A stretch of DNA of 64,000 nucleotides from Rhynchopus sp. YZ270_cl-10 (taxonomy: Eukaryota > Euglenozoa > Diplonemea > Diplonemida > Diplonemidae), in the NCBI GenBank assembly GCA_964035575.1, contig OZ037895.1:372001-436000 (forward strand). Direction: 5' to 3'. The position numbers were made by a program, and so were the translations under genes. The notes under the pieces were generated by a model. That model saw only the letters and a program-made list of their open reading frames with translations, was not told the DNA's origin and did no database searches. The first letter of the stretch is position 1. Every line of letters starts with the position of its first letter. Positions 1 through 10,116 of this stretch are shown here, piece after piece.

Positions 1-440
1 CCAGGTTCTGTGTCCGATGTCATCCTGTTGAGAAGGATTGAAAAAGACTTTTTTTTTTGCTTCCCCGCGATTTTTCATTTTCCCGTCAGCCCGATATAAT
101 ATGCCCCAAGAATTATCAAAAAAAGAACCGCAAAACAACGAGACGCGTTCTGTTATTACTGAGACAGTTGTCACAGCAAGAACAGATCTGTGCAACACAA
201 AAAAAAAAAAAGTCACGTGAATTGCCCGTTCGTGGGATACACGTTGTCAAAATAATAAATAATGATTGCAAAACAAAAACCTAATCAAAGAGAAAATTAG
301 CAAGATGAATGCCACCAAAATAAGAACATAACAGAGCAACACTCAGCAGAAAGTGTGTCCTGGCACACTGTGAGAAGCATCTGCAGGGTATTGCCTGGCT
401 TTACTGTACTGTTGTAACGAAACGAAATGGACAGCACCCC
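1..440. other. intergenic, 3' flank of cyclase 1
   Basis: AT-rich sequence with A and T homopolymers lying beyond the stop of the minus-strand cyclase. I see no coding potential, RNA gene or mobile element in it. It probably includes the 3' untranslated region of that gene. Confidence 0.5.
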
Positions 441-3080
441 TCACGGTGTCACTTCCAATAGGCGCGCCCCTGCCCGTCTTGAGTGCACCGAAGAGCATGT
501 AGAGTAGCTTTTCACAGACGCACTGCTCAGCTTCCCACTTGACACACTCGGGACGCTGTAGCCAGGTGTCACAGGGCGCAGCAGGTGGCCCTCCTCCCGC
601 AGGTTTAGAACAACGTGCTTCACCACGGGGTCGCTGCTGGTGCTGAGCTTCGCAATGTCGCGTTCCGTGAACGCTTTGCGGTATGTGTCTGTCCACGTCC
701 AGTCCGTTGGTGTCTCCGTCAAGGCCCACGAGCCTGACCCAACCCCAGCAGTGTTAACCTGTTCTACGCGGACGACCTTCTCGCATTCTGAGTCTGCTGT
801 CCACTCGTCGACAGGGCGGACGAAGTTCTTCAGTGCAGTGTCCTGTGCAATGCTGCAGCACTTCTCCATAGCGGCGTGGAGGCAGGGCACGTCAAGCTTG
901 CGTGCTGCCGTCGCAGCCATCTTGCACCAGTCCATGCACGAGCCGATCAGCATGTAGTACTTCTCGTCTAGGTGCCCGATGTGGCCGTGCATCACGCCGC
1001 CTGTAGAGAGGCCCACCCACACCCGCCCGTCCCAGATGGTGTCTGTGTAGAGCTGCTTCATCTGCACGACAGCCCGCACAGCGTTGTGCAGGTGGCTCAC
1101 ACACTTCTTGTATGTGTTCCAGGAGCAGTAGATGCCGGTGCTGCCGATGGAGATCACCCAGCCCTCGAAGCGCGACACTGTGTCCACTGCGGTTGCAACG
1201 AGAACGTCTAGCTGGACGGGTGCGTCAGTCTCGCCGAGCTGTGAGTAGTCTACGAGCACGTCAGCAACGGTGACGGACTTCCCGATGCGGAGGCGTGTCT
1301 TGTGCTGCTTCGTCTTGCGTGTCGACAGCGACGAATCGTCCCTCCGTGCAGTGGGTGTGGGCACGCTGGCCGAGTCGGTCAAGCTCGCACGCCTGCTGCC
1401 AAGCGACGCAGGCAGCAGGTAGTACACATGGCAAGTGTCCTTGATCCCGCGAAGCTGCCGCTGTCCCAGGTCAATCAGCTCCGGCTGCCCCAACGAAGGA
1501 AACGCATCCTGCTGCCGCAGCTCCGCCAGCACCTCGTCTGTGATAGTAATGGCACCACCCTGCGCCACACCCTGCACACGCGCCGCCTTGTTCACAGTCA
1601 CGCCAAAGTAGTCCACTCGCCCTGTCACAGGGTTCTCCTCTCGCTCCACATCACCAACATGCACCCCCATCCGAACGCGCAACCCACACCACGCCCCCTT
1701 CACCGTGCTGCACTCTGCAAACGCAAGGATCTCAGGTGGCCATTCGCAACTAAACAGCTTCTGCTGCGTAATCAGACAGAACGACACCGCAGACAACACA
1801 GAGTCAAACGCGACCATGAAGGCGTCACCAAGGGTTTTGACCTCGTAGCCTTTGAAGCGTGCCATGACACGACGTGTTGTGATGTTGTGCAGGTTGAGCG
1901 CCTCTTTCATGCTGTAGGGGGACATCTCCCAGAGGCGTGTGGAGGACTCGATGTCGGTGAAGACCATTGCGACGCGGCCGTGCGGGGCGGGGAATTTCTG
2001 GGAGCTGAGGGGGGAGGCCATGCCGTCGCCTGCCTCGCTGTCGCTGTCGTGTGCGAGGAAGTAGTCGGGGAGGAAGGTTCTGTACTGCCTGAGGTTGTCC
2101 ACGAGGGTGGAGAAGTCTGCGTGCAGGGCTTCGTCCGGAAGCTTGTTCACAAAGTACTCTGCTGCAGTCAGCTGGAAGTTGCCCAAGGTGTGCGCCGCCA
2201 GGTTCGCCGTGCGCAGCATCCTCTTCGCCTCTAAAAGTTCGTCACGAACCGCCTTCGCTATCGCATACGTAAACACAACACACCCCACGCCCACCCCAGC
2301 ACGGCACACAAAGTTCTGCAGCGCCCACCCCACCCCAATCCCCGCATAGTGCTCAGACGGCTTGGCACGCACAAAGGACTCCCCCAGCAGCTCCTCCACA
2401 CCCTTGAGCGCAAGGTACAGCAGCAGCACGGCGACACACACCTTCATCAGCGTGTGGTGCCGCAGCAGGCCAAACACATTCGCCACCAGCACACACCCCA
2501 CCCACGCACCCACCTCCCCCTCCGCCACCCAATCGAACACCAGACAGTACACTGCGAACACCCCAAGGAGTGCACGCGATGCGTATACATGGGGTGTCTC
2601 GCATATGCTGGAGGCGGCCTTGTAGGAGACGAGGAGGAGGGCGGCTGCGAGGTGCGGGGCTGTCAGGGGGTAGGCGCCTTGTATGCAGGAGGCCACCGCG
2701 AGGACGAGGAGCAGGGGGAGGGGCGCCAGGCTCAGCCAGAGGGCGACGGTGTTCGTGAGCTCGAGGTCGGGCTCTGTGTCTGCGGTGTCGTTGAGCGCGG
2801 TCTCGAGCGTCTCTCTGAAGCCTCCCATCATAGACGGTGACGACGACATCGAGTCCCTCGTACGAAACACTGCCAACGACAGTGGCTGCGGCAGGCCACT
2901 CCCAGCAAGCGGCGACACCCCACGCTGTGCAGGCACACCGGTGGACAGACCCGTCCCAGCACCACTGCATCCACGCTCCCGCGGCACCTCCCCCTTCGTG
3001 TCCTCATTCATCGCAGGCGCAGTCGCCTCAGGTGCCTCAGGGGATAACACACTACCATCATGGAACCCTCCTTGTTCCAT
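441..3080 (-). CDS. membrane-bound class III adenylate cyclase, paralogue 1
   Basis: An 879-residue protein predicted to make cAMP from ATP at a membrane. Residues 1-105 are a low-complexity cytosolic head. Residues about 110-275 hold about five or six hydrophobic helices. The cyclase domain starts near residue 370 with FTDIESSTRLW (first metal Asp), followed by VKTLGDAF near 418 (adenine-selecting Lys and second metal Asp) and VDYFGVTVNKAARV near 490 (adenine-selecting Asp, catalytic Asn and Arg). All residues needed for catalysis lie in this one domain, so it should work as a homodimer. Residues about 605-760 form a second cyclase-like domain in which the metal Asp position reads SIGST, so it is probably regulatory. 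The FTDIESS motif resembles trypanosomatid receptor cyclases, but there is no large extracellular ligand domain. Parts are nearly identical to the paralogue at 7269-9893. Inner Met codons are possible alternative starts. Confidence 0.9.
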   Translation of the reverse strand: MEQGGFHDGSVLSPEAPEATAPAMNEDTKGEVPRERGCSGAGTGLSTGVPAQRGVSPLAGSGLPQPLSLAVFRTRDSMSSSPSMMGGFRETLETALNDTADTEPDLELTNTVALWLSLAPLPLLLVLAVASCIQGAYPLTAPHLAAALLLVSYKAASSICETPHVYASRALLGVFAVYCLVFDWVAEGEVGAWVGCVLVANVFGLLRHHTLMKVCVAVLLLYLALKGVEELLGESFVRAKPSEHYAGIGVGWALQNFVCRAGVGVGCVVFTYAIAKAVRDELLEAKRMLRTANLAAHTLGNFQLTAAEYFVNKLPDEALHADFSTLVDNLRQYRTFLPDYFLAHDSDSEAGDGMASPLSSQKFPAPHGRVAMVFTDIESSTRLWEMSPYSMKEALNLHNITTRRVMARFKGYEVKTLGDAFMVAFDSVLSAVSFCLITQQKLFSCEWPPEILAFAECSTVKGAWCGLRVRMGVHVGDVEREENPVTGRVDYFGVTVNKAARVQGVAQGGAITITDEVLAELRQQDAFPSLGQPELIDLGQRQLRGIKDTCHVYYLLPASLGSRRASLTDSASVPTPTARRDDSSLSTRKTKQHKTRLRIGKSVTVADVLVDYSQLGETDAPVQLDVLVATAVDTVSRFEGWVISIGSTGIYCSWNTYKKCVSHLHNAVRAVVQMKQLYTDTIWDGRVWVGLSTGGVMHGHIGHLDEKYYMLIGSCMDWCKMAATAARKLDVPCLHAAMEKCCSIAQDTALKNFVRPVDEWTADSECEKVVRVEQVNTAGVGSGSWALTETPTDWTWTDTYRKAFTERDIAKLSTSSDPVVKHVVLNLREEGHLLRPVTPGYSVPSVSSGKLSSASVKSYSTCSSVHSRRAGARLLEVTP

Positions 3081-3606
3081 GTATGTTGTGTAAGAAACAC
3101 CTGAAGATGAGGTGTGGCAATAGGGTGGGGGTGAGGGTGGGAATGGTAGGATCGGGGTCTGGGGGTTTTATGTATAAAAGGGTAGACAGCAAAGAAAAAG
3201 AGGAACGACAGTTTTGGAAGAGATGATTGTGCCGCACTGGGGCACGTCTTCTCAATGTTCAGCTGAGGAGTCAGGAAATCAGCAAGAGTTTGGCGTGTCA
3301 CTAAACTCGATGTAAACACGGGGGAGATATGCACACTGTTCTCAGACAAAATAGCGGCGACAGGAGCGCTAATGGGACCTTAAGAAGCGTGCCTTTAAAA
3401 TTACGAGCATTTAACACTGCAAAACCAGTTGGAGGGCCTTCTGCCAAGCAGTATCTGCGAATGGACCGTGCAGGCTGGCAACGGTCGTCGTGGGAAAGAT
3501 CTGGACAGATCACTTCGACATGAGTTGTCACAGCCCGGGTGCTGGAAGCAGTGTTCCGCTAAGACGAAAATGAAAGAAGAATGTTCCTCGGAAGGGGAAA
3601 GTCGTG

Positions 3607-3632
3607 GTATAGGATGTCGTGGTATCCTATAC
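3607..3632. repeat. 9-bp perfect hairpin
   Basis: GTATAGGAT and its reverse complement ATCCTATAC flank an 8-base loop. It is isolated in the intergenic stretch between the cyclases and its role is unknown. Confidence 0.5.
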
Positions 3633-3910
3633 GGCGAGGAGTGTATAATGGAAAAAGATGATAAAACACCCCCGAAAAATTGGTTCTCTCTGGATTGCTT
3701 TGGCTGTCTTTTTTACTGAAAAAAGCATGGGAGGAGCGTGAGTCGGATTGAAACAAAGCAAATGGGCCTTAGATGGGCATGGACCCATCGCACTGGTCAG
3801 GAGAGCTTCCAATGAAGTACAGACCCCAGGCGGCAGGAAGGCAGGCAAAGAAAAAGGTGTACGGTGAATATGCCTTATGTGCATACACATCTCGCAAAAA
3901 AGAAAGAAAA

Positions 3911-3952
3911 GTTTATAAGATGATCCTAAGCCTTTCGTGCTTAGTCACCTTA
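3911..3952 (-). repeat. H-family hairpin repeat, copy 1
   Basis: Plus strand reads CCTAAGCCTTTCGTGCTTAG, a stem CTAAGC/GCTTAG with a 7-base loop, preceded by TATAAGATGAT and followed by TCACCTTA. On the gene-sense strand it begins GGTGACTAAGC and ends in a T-rich run. This is one of about 11 copies in the window, all in the same orientation. Confidence 0.75.
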
Positions 3953-4059
3953 GAAAAAAAAACAAACCTCTTGATGAAGTCTTCTCACACGGCAAAGAAA
4001 GAGACACACCATCCACTTGACGTTATACTGTAACACCGGAGAGGAGTCAGGGCACTAAA

Positions 4060-4120
4060 AGGTGCGCCTGGTCAGTGCGTCAAGCCGCTCATTCAACAAA
4101 CTATGGGCAAACGCACCATT
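4060..4120. other. possible structured 60-nt element
   Basis: GGTGCG and CGCACC pair at the ends of about 60 bases that include TGGTCAGTGCG, which resembles a tRNA A box. No T arm follows, so it is not a tRNA gene. It may be one more short tRNA-like repeat. Confidence 0.2.
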
Positions 4121-4157
4121 CGGGTACCCGGCATACGCAAACAACTGACCAATGAAA

Positions 4158-4197
4158 AGATTAAGATATAATTTTCAATCGAAAGATGGAGTTTTAT
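4158..4197. repeat. R-family dispersed 40-bp repeat, copy 1
   Basis: GATTAAGATAT, a short T-rich gap, then CAATCGAAAGATGGAGTT. The same block recurs at 48948-48984 in the same orientation. No open frame or obvious fold explains it. Confidence 0.6.
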
Positions 4198-4375
4198 CCA
4201 CAATGAAAAAAAAAAAAACAAACAAGAATAGAGGTTCGGTGTGCTAATTATGCACATGAACTTTGAAGAAAACAGTCACCGCTTTCAGTAATTTTGGTGA
4301 AGAGGAAGAAGTGTAAAGGGAAGAAAAGGGCGAAAGATACAATATGCCGTGCATACACATCTCAGCCATATAAAG

Positions 4376-4440
4376 AGTAGTTGAAAACATGCTCAAACGC
4401 AGTGGTCGAGTTCATGTAAAGGGTAAAGGTGGGGTGTGAG
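4376..4440 (-). repeat. G-family tRNA-like repeat, copy 1
   Basis: Plus strand runs from AGAGTAGTTGAA through AAACGCAG and GTCGAGTTCATG to GGTGGGGTGTGAG. On the gene-sense strand the family ends with a B-box-like element (best copy: GGTTCAACTAC) and a run similar to the 3' end of the T family. Confidence 0.55.
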
Positions 4441-4587
4441 ATAAATATGGAAACATAGACACACACACACCCAAAGAAAATATGCCAAAAAAGAGGGGGA
4501 GCTTTGGTAGCCTGAGCCTCGCTTTTCCTCTTTTCCCCCTTTTCCTCGTGGTGTACATCCCGCACACCTTTTCCGGTTGGTAAAAAG

Positions 4588-4612
4588 AAAGTGAAGTTGA
4601 TGCAGGCACCTT
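4588..4612 (-). repeat. T-family fragment with internal deletion
   Basis: GTGAAGTTGATGCAGGCACC matches the start and middle of the T repeat with about 20 bases (the GTGCAAACGCC part) missing. A similar shortened copy lies near 54062. The match is short. Confidence 0.35.
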
Positions 4613-4762
4613 TCGTTGAAACGCAGCCAAACAGTGAGGTCTGAATTGGCAGCGATTTTCACGGGAGCGGGAGAAAATAGTTGGTATCAGGGTATCAAAA
4701 CGTTGGCCATTACCCCGGTTTTCTAATAACTGTGTAAGGGAGCAAATAAAAAGGAAAGAAAG

Positions 4763-4802
4763 GTTTATAAGATGATCCTAAGCCTCTCGTGCTTAGCCAC
4801 CA
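4763..4802 (-). repeat. H-family hairpin repeat, copy 2
   Basis: GGTTTATAAGATGATCC, then the CTAAGC/GCTTAG stem with loop CTCTCGT, then CCACC. The stem is intact and the orientation matches all other copies. Confidence 0.75.
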
Positions 4803-4926
4803 TATCATATTCGTTATCGCACATCAGCTGCGCTGGCTTCTACAAGTTGTCAGGGATGGGAGAGGTCGTAAGCTGAACCTTACTTGGTCACCTAAAAGTC
4901 GCACTTCCTCCTGAAACTCAGAAAAA

Positions 4927-4972
4927 AAAATATGTGAAGTCGATAGTGCAAACGCCTCTGGGACGCAGGCAC
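4927..4972 (-). repeat. T-family tRNA-like repeat, partial copy
   Basis: GAAGTCGATAGTGCAAACG then CCTCTGGGACGCAGGCAC. Only the part next to the A-run is present; the T-arm-like half found at 15621 and 59762 is missing. Confidence 0.6.
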
Positions 4973-5872
4973 AAAAAAGATGACCGGGCATCACACCTGT
5001 TGCGTTCAAAAGGCACAATGTGTGATATTTTCTGCCCTGCGGGATTAGGTTAAAAGTTAAAGGTTGAGATAATGGGGGGCGGATACTGGGGGTTGGGTAG
5101 TGATTGGCTTGGGGAAAACTCTTGGGGGTTAGTGGCGCGACTTCTCTAGCGCGAAGACATTGTATTTTTGTTGCATCGGCAATTACCTGTACAACGACCG
5201 ATTTTTGTAGACAAAGGACAAAAGCAGCCCGAAGCCCGGTTACATAATACAGCAACACAACAAACATACGGTGCATGTTGCGATTTTCAAAACTCTAATA
5301 AGCGTTTTTACCCCACCGGATGTTTTTTGTTGTGTTCCTCTAAAAGCTTTCAATGACATAGTGTGCATATCATCCCCAACGATGCAATTTATATTTCGTA
5401 TGTTTTGAAATAAATTACGAATCTTTGAAAAAAAAGCAGCGTGTACCACACCCCAACTGGGGCTAATACAACAGACCTTTTTTTTGTCACTTTATGAAAT
5501 GAAGGAGGAAATAGAAACGAAGCATTTTGAACACACTTTGCGGTTCTAGAGACGAACCGCGCTGCAGAGCCACTCCTCACCAAACAGTTCGAGGTGTGTG
5601 CATTTCACCACAACCTCTCCCATGGGTTTTATCGTGTGATGAGTGTTAAGTTTCTATTTTCGCCCACAAGAATTCTCTTGCAAGGCTTTTCATTCTTTTT
5701 CATCAACACAATATTAAGTAAAATTCTATTTACTTCTTCGTGTTGATTTTTTTTCTCTTGGGTAATATTTACTGGGGGGGCACGGGCACGACGTTATTAC
5801 AGGTTGAGGTATTTATTTTGACTTTTTTGACGATCTTAAAACAAATCTGCAAAAAAAAAAGGGGGGGGAAAG

Positions 5873-5914
5873 GTTTATAAGATGATCCTAAGCCTCTCGT
5901 GCTTAGTCACCTTA
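5873..5914 (-). repeat. H-family hairpin repeat, copy 3
   Basis: Near-identical to the consensus: GTTTATAAGATGATCC, intact six-base stem with loop CTCTCGT, then TCACCTTA. It lies between an A/G-rich run and another A-run, about 1.35 kb beyond the stop of cyclase 2. Confidence 0.8.
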
Positions 5915-6590
5915 CGTTTGCAAAAAAAAGAAAAAAGAAAACAAACGGGTTGGTAGTGTTATTATTGGGTTGTGGGTTGGAGTTGAATAAAAAACAGAAA
6001 TAAAGGGTGTGTGCTGAACGCTTCTTAGATACGACATCAGCACCCAAAAAAAAAAGATCGGGTCTTTTGTTTGTGCGCTCAAAGCCGGGAAAACAAAAAG
6101 GTGAAAAAATGTGTTAAACTGAAGTACGGTTGTTGTGGTTAATTGAGTACTCAAAGAAAACAAGCAAGCTTCTGTTTTTTTCAATCCGTTTTGTTTGCCC
6201 TGCAGCGCTGCCTCCAATCTTTTTAGAATTGACAACAAGTTGTTTTATCAATAAAGTTAGATTCATATACTTTCAGTTCACAGAATTGAAAGTATTTGCG
6301 AGGGTCAACACATGCACCCTTTCTTTGTTCAAAAAAAGGTAAAGAAAACGAAGTCCGACCTCAAGGTCTCACGCACTCCTTGTGGCCCGCCATGGCCTGA
6401 CTTTCAGGGGGGTTGTGCACTGACACACTTCGATACCTGGAGTGTGTCTGAGAGGGAGGTGGTGGTGGATAGTAAGTAATCGACAAAAAAAAAAATGTGT
6501 ACGGCGAAACTAACTTGAAATACAAAACCCCTCTCATGAGTTTACCTACTAAAAACTGTGGGGTGGGTTGAAAGGGGGTGACGTTGTACA

Positions 6591-6625
6591 GATGAACTTT
6601 CAGCCTCGGGTGCTTCGTCACCTTA
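6591..6625 (-). repeat. degenerate H-family repeat
   Basis: AGATGAACTTTCAGCCTCGG followed by TGCTTCGTCACCTTAC keeps the flanks and part of the stem of the H family but carries several changes. Confidence 0.4.
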
Positions 6626-6785
6626 CAAAATATGGGGTAAATTGGACTAAGAAAAAACTGATAAAATTCATCCCAAGAGAAAAAAAAATCTAATTCTTAG
6701 GAAGTTGTGGTTATTTGCCTTACGACAAAAGGAAAGAAGTATCGAACGATGAACTCAGGCTCTGGAGAGAGAGCCCGGGGGAATA

Positions 6786-7122
6786 CCGTAAAAATATTTA
6801 TTCTGGGCCGGAACAAAACTGGAACACCCCAAAAAATCGTCGATTGTTCCAGTTTTGTTCCGTACCAGCATTGTTTTGGGGGGGGGTATCCGTGCCTTGT
6901 CAAAAAAAAACGAGGAGTGCGACGATTTTTTTTTTTTTGCCCAAAGATGCACTATGCACCTGGGTGGGGTGGGAATGGGGATAAAAATTCTACCCCAACA
7001 GAACTGTTCTGGGCCGGAACAAAACTGGGACACCCCCAAAAACCCCAAGTGTTCCAGTTTTGTTCCGGTCCAGTATACTTCTGTCTCAGAATAGTTACAG
7101 CCCAGAATAAATATTTTTACGG
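6786..7122. mobile_element. MITE with TA duplication and two internal hairpins
   Basis: Terminal inverted repeats of about 24 bp begin CCGTAAAAATATTTATTC, and TA lies immediately outside both ends (6784-6785, 7123-7124), as in Tc1/mariner-type insertions. The 337-bp interior has no credible gene. It carries two copies of a hairpin with arms GGAACAAAACTGG-ACA and the reverse complement (about 6811-6860 and 7016-7066), separated by about 150 bp. The near identity of the arms suggests recent activity. Confidence 0.75.
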
Positions 7123-7268
7123 TAATTCAAACTTTTGTTTATTTTTTTTGAAAAAGCGTACGAACGTTGCTCATTCATCGATGTACAAAATGTGTAAATA
7201 AAAAAAGGGATTCTCCAAAGAAGAGACATTGAAGAAGGAGACGTTGAAAGTGAGACCTCCCTCTCGCA

Positions 7269-9893
7269 TCAATAAAACTCCATTTCTGTGGTGCAGCTCC
7301 TCAGCAAATGAGTCCTGCTTGCACAGGAGGACGACGCGGTTGGTACTGAGCTGTTCAGCGTTGCTGAGGACGCGCAGCTGAGGCCAGGGGTGTGTGCCCT
7401 GCCTAGGTGATCCTCGCTTTTCATGTGCACGAGTACACGCTTCACCACGGGGTCGTTGCTGGTGCTGAGCTTCATGATATCACGACTGTGGAACGCTTTG
7501 CGGTATGTGTCTGTCCACGTCCAGTCCGTTTGTGTCTCTGATAAGGCCCACGATTCAGAGCCAACAGCAGTCAGGTTGACCTGTTCTACGCGGACCACCT
7601 TTCGGCATTCTGAGTCTGCTGTCCACTCGTCGACAGGGCGGACGAAGGTCTTCAGTCCAGTGTCCTGTGCAATCCGGCATACATCCGACAGGGCTGCGTG
7701 GAGGCAGGCTGCACCCAGCGAGCGTGCAACGGTGGCAGCGGTCTTGCACCAGTCCATGCAGCAGCCGACTATCATGTAGTGCTTCTCGTCGTAGCCAACG
7801 TGGCCGTGCATCACACCGCCCGTCGACAGGCCCATCCACACCCGCCCGTCCCAGAGCGTGTTTGTAAGCTGACGTTGCAGTCGTGACGCAAAGCCGACAG
7901 CGTTGTAGAGATGGTGCACACACTTCCTGCAGGTGTTCCATGAGCTGTACATCGCAGTGCTGCCGACGGAGACTAGCCAGCCATCGCAGCGTGACACAGT
8001 GTCGGTGAAGGTCGCGACGAGGTACATGAGGTCCACCCACGGGTCCTCCTCAGCGGGCTTCCCAAGCTGCGAGTAGTCAACGAGCACGTTGCACACAGTG
8101 ACCGCCTTCTTCACGAAGATACGCGACCCGATGCTGCCCCTGCTTGCACGCCGTGGTGCGTCGTAGCGTGACACCACCGAGCAGCGTGTACGGCCACGCT
8201 CCTGCGGCACCTCCGCAGCCACGCCTGAGTTGAGACTTTGCCGCCGCGTATGGAGCGACGCAGGCAGCAGGTACTGCACGTGACACTCCTCGCACAGCCC
8301 GCGCAGTGGGTGGCAACCCTTGTCAATGACCTCAACCTCCAGCGCGCAGTACTCAGGTTGAGGGGACACTTCTGCCAGCACCTCGTCCGTAACCGCAATG
8401 GCACCACCCTGCGCCACACCCTGCACACGCGCTGCCTTGTTCACAGTCACGCCAAAGTAGTCCACTCGCCCTGTCACAGGGTTCTCCTCTCGCTCCATCT
8501 CACCAACATGCACCCCCATCCGAACGCGCAGCCCACACCACGCCCCCTTCACCGTGCTGCACTCTGCAAACGCAAGGATCTCAGGTGGCCATTCGCACTT
8601 CATAAGCTGCTCCTGTATCACAACGCAGAACTGTACTGCAGACAATGCAGAGTCAAACGCGACCATGAAGGCGTCACCAAGGGTTTTGACCTCGTAGCCT
8701 TTGAAGCGTGCCATGACACGTCGTGTTGTGATGTTGTGCAGGTTGAGCGCCTCTTTCATGCTGTAGGGGGACATCTCCCAGAGGCGTGTGGAGGACTCGA
8801 TGTCGGTGAAGACCATTGCGACGCGGCCGTGCGGGGCGGGGATGCCGTGCTGAGGGGAGCATGGCGAGGTGGGGTCGACGGAGGAGGTGTCCACGCAGAA
8901 GTGGTCGGGGATGAAGCTGCGGCTCTGGCGCAGCTTGTCTGCGAGCCTGATGAGTGCTCTGCGCAGTGCGTCTTCCTCCATGTCCATGAGGAATGCCTCC
9001 GCCTGTTCTACGTTGAGCGAGCACAAACAGTCCGCAGCATACAGTGAAGAGACCATCTGTGCCTGCAACCCTTCCAGTCGCGAGTACACAACCCGCCCAA
9101 CAAGAAAAGTAAACACAACACACCCCACGCCCACCCCAGCACGACACACAAAGTTCTGCAGCGCCCACCCCACCCCAATCCCCGCATAGTGCTCAGACGG
9201 CTTGGCACGCACAAAGGACTCCCCCAGCAGCTCCTCCACACCCTTGAGCGCAAGGTACAGCAGCAGCACGGCGACACACACCTTCATCAGCGTGTGGTGC
9301 CGCAGCAGGCCAAACACATTCGCCACCAGCACACACCCCACCCACGCACCCACCTCCCCCTCCGCCACCCAATCGAACACCAGACAGTACACTGCGAACA
9401 CCCCAAGGAGTGCACGCGATGCGTATACATGGGGTGTCTCGCATATGCTGGAGGCGGCCTTGTAGGAGACGAGGAGGAGGGCGGCTGCGAGGTGCGGGGC
9501 TGTCAGGGGGTAGGCGCCTTGTATGCAGGAGGCCACCGCGAGGACGAGGAGCAGGGGGAGGGGCGCCAGGCTCAGCCAGAGGGCGACGTTATGTGTTGCA
9601 ACACGGGTGTCGATCACAGGCAACACAAGCTCCTCCACGGGCACGGGCACGTCCCCATCGCCATCCGTCTCTGACGGATTTGGGAACTCCGCAGCCCTCC
9701 TCAACACAAGCCTCTTACTCTGCGAAAGGTCGGGCGGCTCCAACGCAGCCATCAACGGCGACAGTCGCGGCACACCCTGCACGTATCTCTGCTGGCTGTT
9801 CCCCGTATGCCTGCTCGACGTGACCGACACCTGCGGAGAATCTGTATAGTCAACGATTGTAGTCTCTGGAAGGGGAAGGGAATCACACGACAT
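7269..9893 (-). CDS. membrane-bound class III adenylate cyclase, paralogue 2
   Basis: An 874-residue paralogue of the cyclase at 441-3080 with the same plan: polar head (1-95), about five or six membrane helices (about 100-262), catalytic cyclase domain from near residue 362 with FTDIESSTRLW, VKTLGDAF and VDYFGVTVNKAARV, then a degenerate second cyclase-like domain (about 600-755). All catalytic and ATP-selecting residues are present in the first domain. The membrane block and the catalytic core are almost identical in DNA to paralogue 1, whereas the head, the 90-residue linker before the catalytic domain, the inter-domain linker and the tail differ strongly. This suggests two isoforms with a shared engine and different inputs. 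The start at 9893 is the first Met and has an AG about 20 nt upstream. Confidence 0.9.
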   Translation of the reverse strand: MSCDSLPLPETTIVDYTDSPQVSVTSSRHTGNSQQRYVQGVPRLSPLMAALEPPDLSQSKRLVLRRAAEFPNPSETDGDGDVPVPVEELVLPVIDTRVATHNVALWLSLAPLPLLLVLAVASCIQGAYPLTAPHLAAALLLVSYKAASSICETPHVYASRALLGVFAVYCLVFDWVAEGEVGAWVGCVLVANVFGLLRHHTLMKVCVAVLLLYLALKGVEELLGESFVRAKPSEHYAGIGVGWALQNFVCRAGVGVGCVVFTFLVGRVVYSRLEGLQAQMVSSLYAADCLCSLNVEQAEAFLMDMEEDALRRALIRLADKLRQSRSFIPDHFCVDTSSVDPTSPCSPQHGIPAPHGRVAMVFTDIESSTRLWEMSPYSMKEALNLHNITTRRVMARFKGYEVKTLGDAFMVAFDSALSAVQFCVVIQEQLMKCEWPPEILAFAECSTVKGAWCGLRVRMGVHVGEMEREENPVTGRVDYFGVTVNKAARVQGVAQGGAIAVTDEVLAEVSPQPEYCALEVEVIDKGCHPLRGLCEECHVQYLLPASLHTRRQSLNSGVAAEVPQERGRTRCSVVSRYDAPRRASRGSIGSRIFVKKAVTVCNVLVDYSQLGKPAEEDPWVDLMYLVATFTDTVSRCDGWLVSVGSTAMYSSWNTCRKCVHHLYNAVGFASRLQRQLTNTLWDGRVWMGLSTGGVMHGHVGYDEKHYMIVGCCMDWCKTAATVARSLGAACLHAALSDVCRIAQDTGLKTFVRPVDEWTADSECRKVVRVEQVNLTAVGSESWALSETQTDWTWTDTYRKAFHSRDIMKLSTSNDPVVKRVLVHMKSEDHLGRAHTPGLSCASSATLNSSVPTASSSCASRTHLLRSCTTEMEFY

Positions 9894-10116
9894 AGTGTGG
9901 TGTGAGAAACCTGATGAGTGTTGTAAGAAGGGGGATGGAGAAGGGAAGCAAAAGCGGCGAAATCGAAAATCGTAACATCAGTTTGAGTAAAAAGTTGGGA
10001 AGGATGTCGTTTTTTCAGTCTGAGAGCGACTCACATTGTGCCACACCCGAAACCGTCTTTTGTTACGTTGTAATTATTTCATAACGTTGTAAAAAAGGAT
10101 AAGGGAAAAGGGTAAA

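Noticed and set aside
1302-2234. 310-codon plus-strand frame opposite cyclase 1
   Set aside because: It is the antisense shadow of a conserved coding region and recurs opposite cyclase 2 for the same reason.
3911-3952. C/D-box small nucleolar RNA
   Set aside because: GATGAT resembles a C box, but no correctly placed D box with a terminal stem is present in the copies.
6707-7201. 164-codon plus-strand open frame
   Set aside because: It crosses a MITE with inverted ends and its apparent repeats come from the hairpins, not from a protein.
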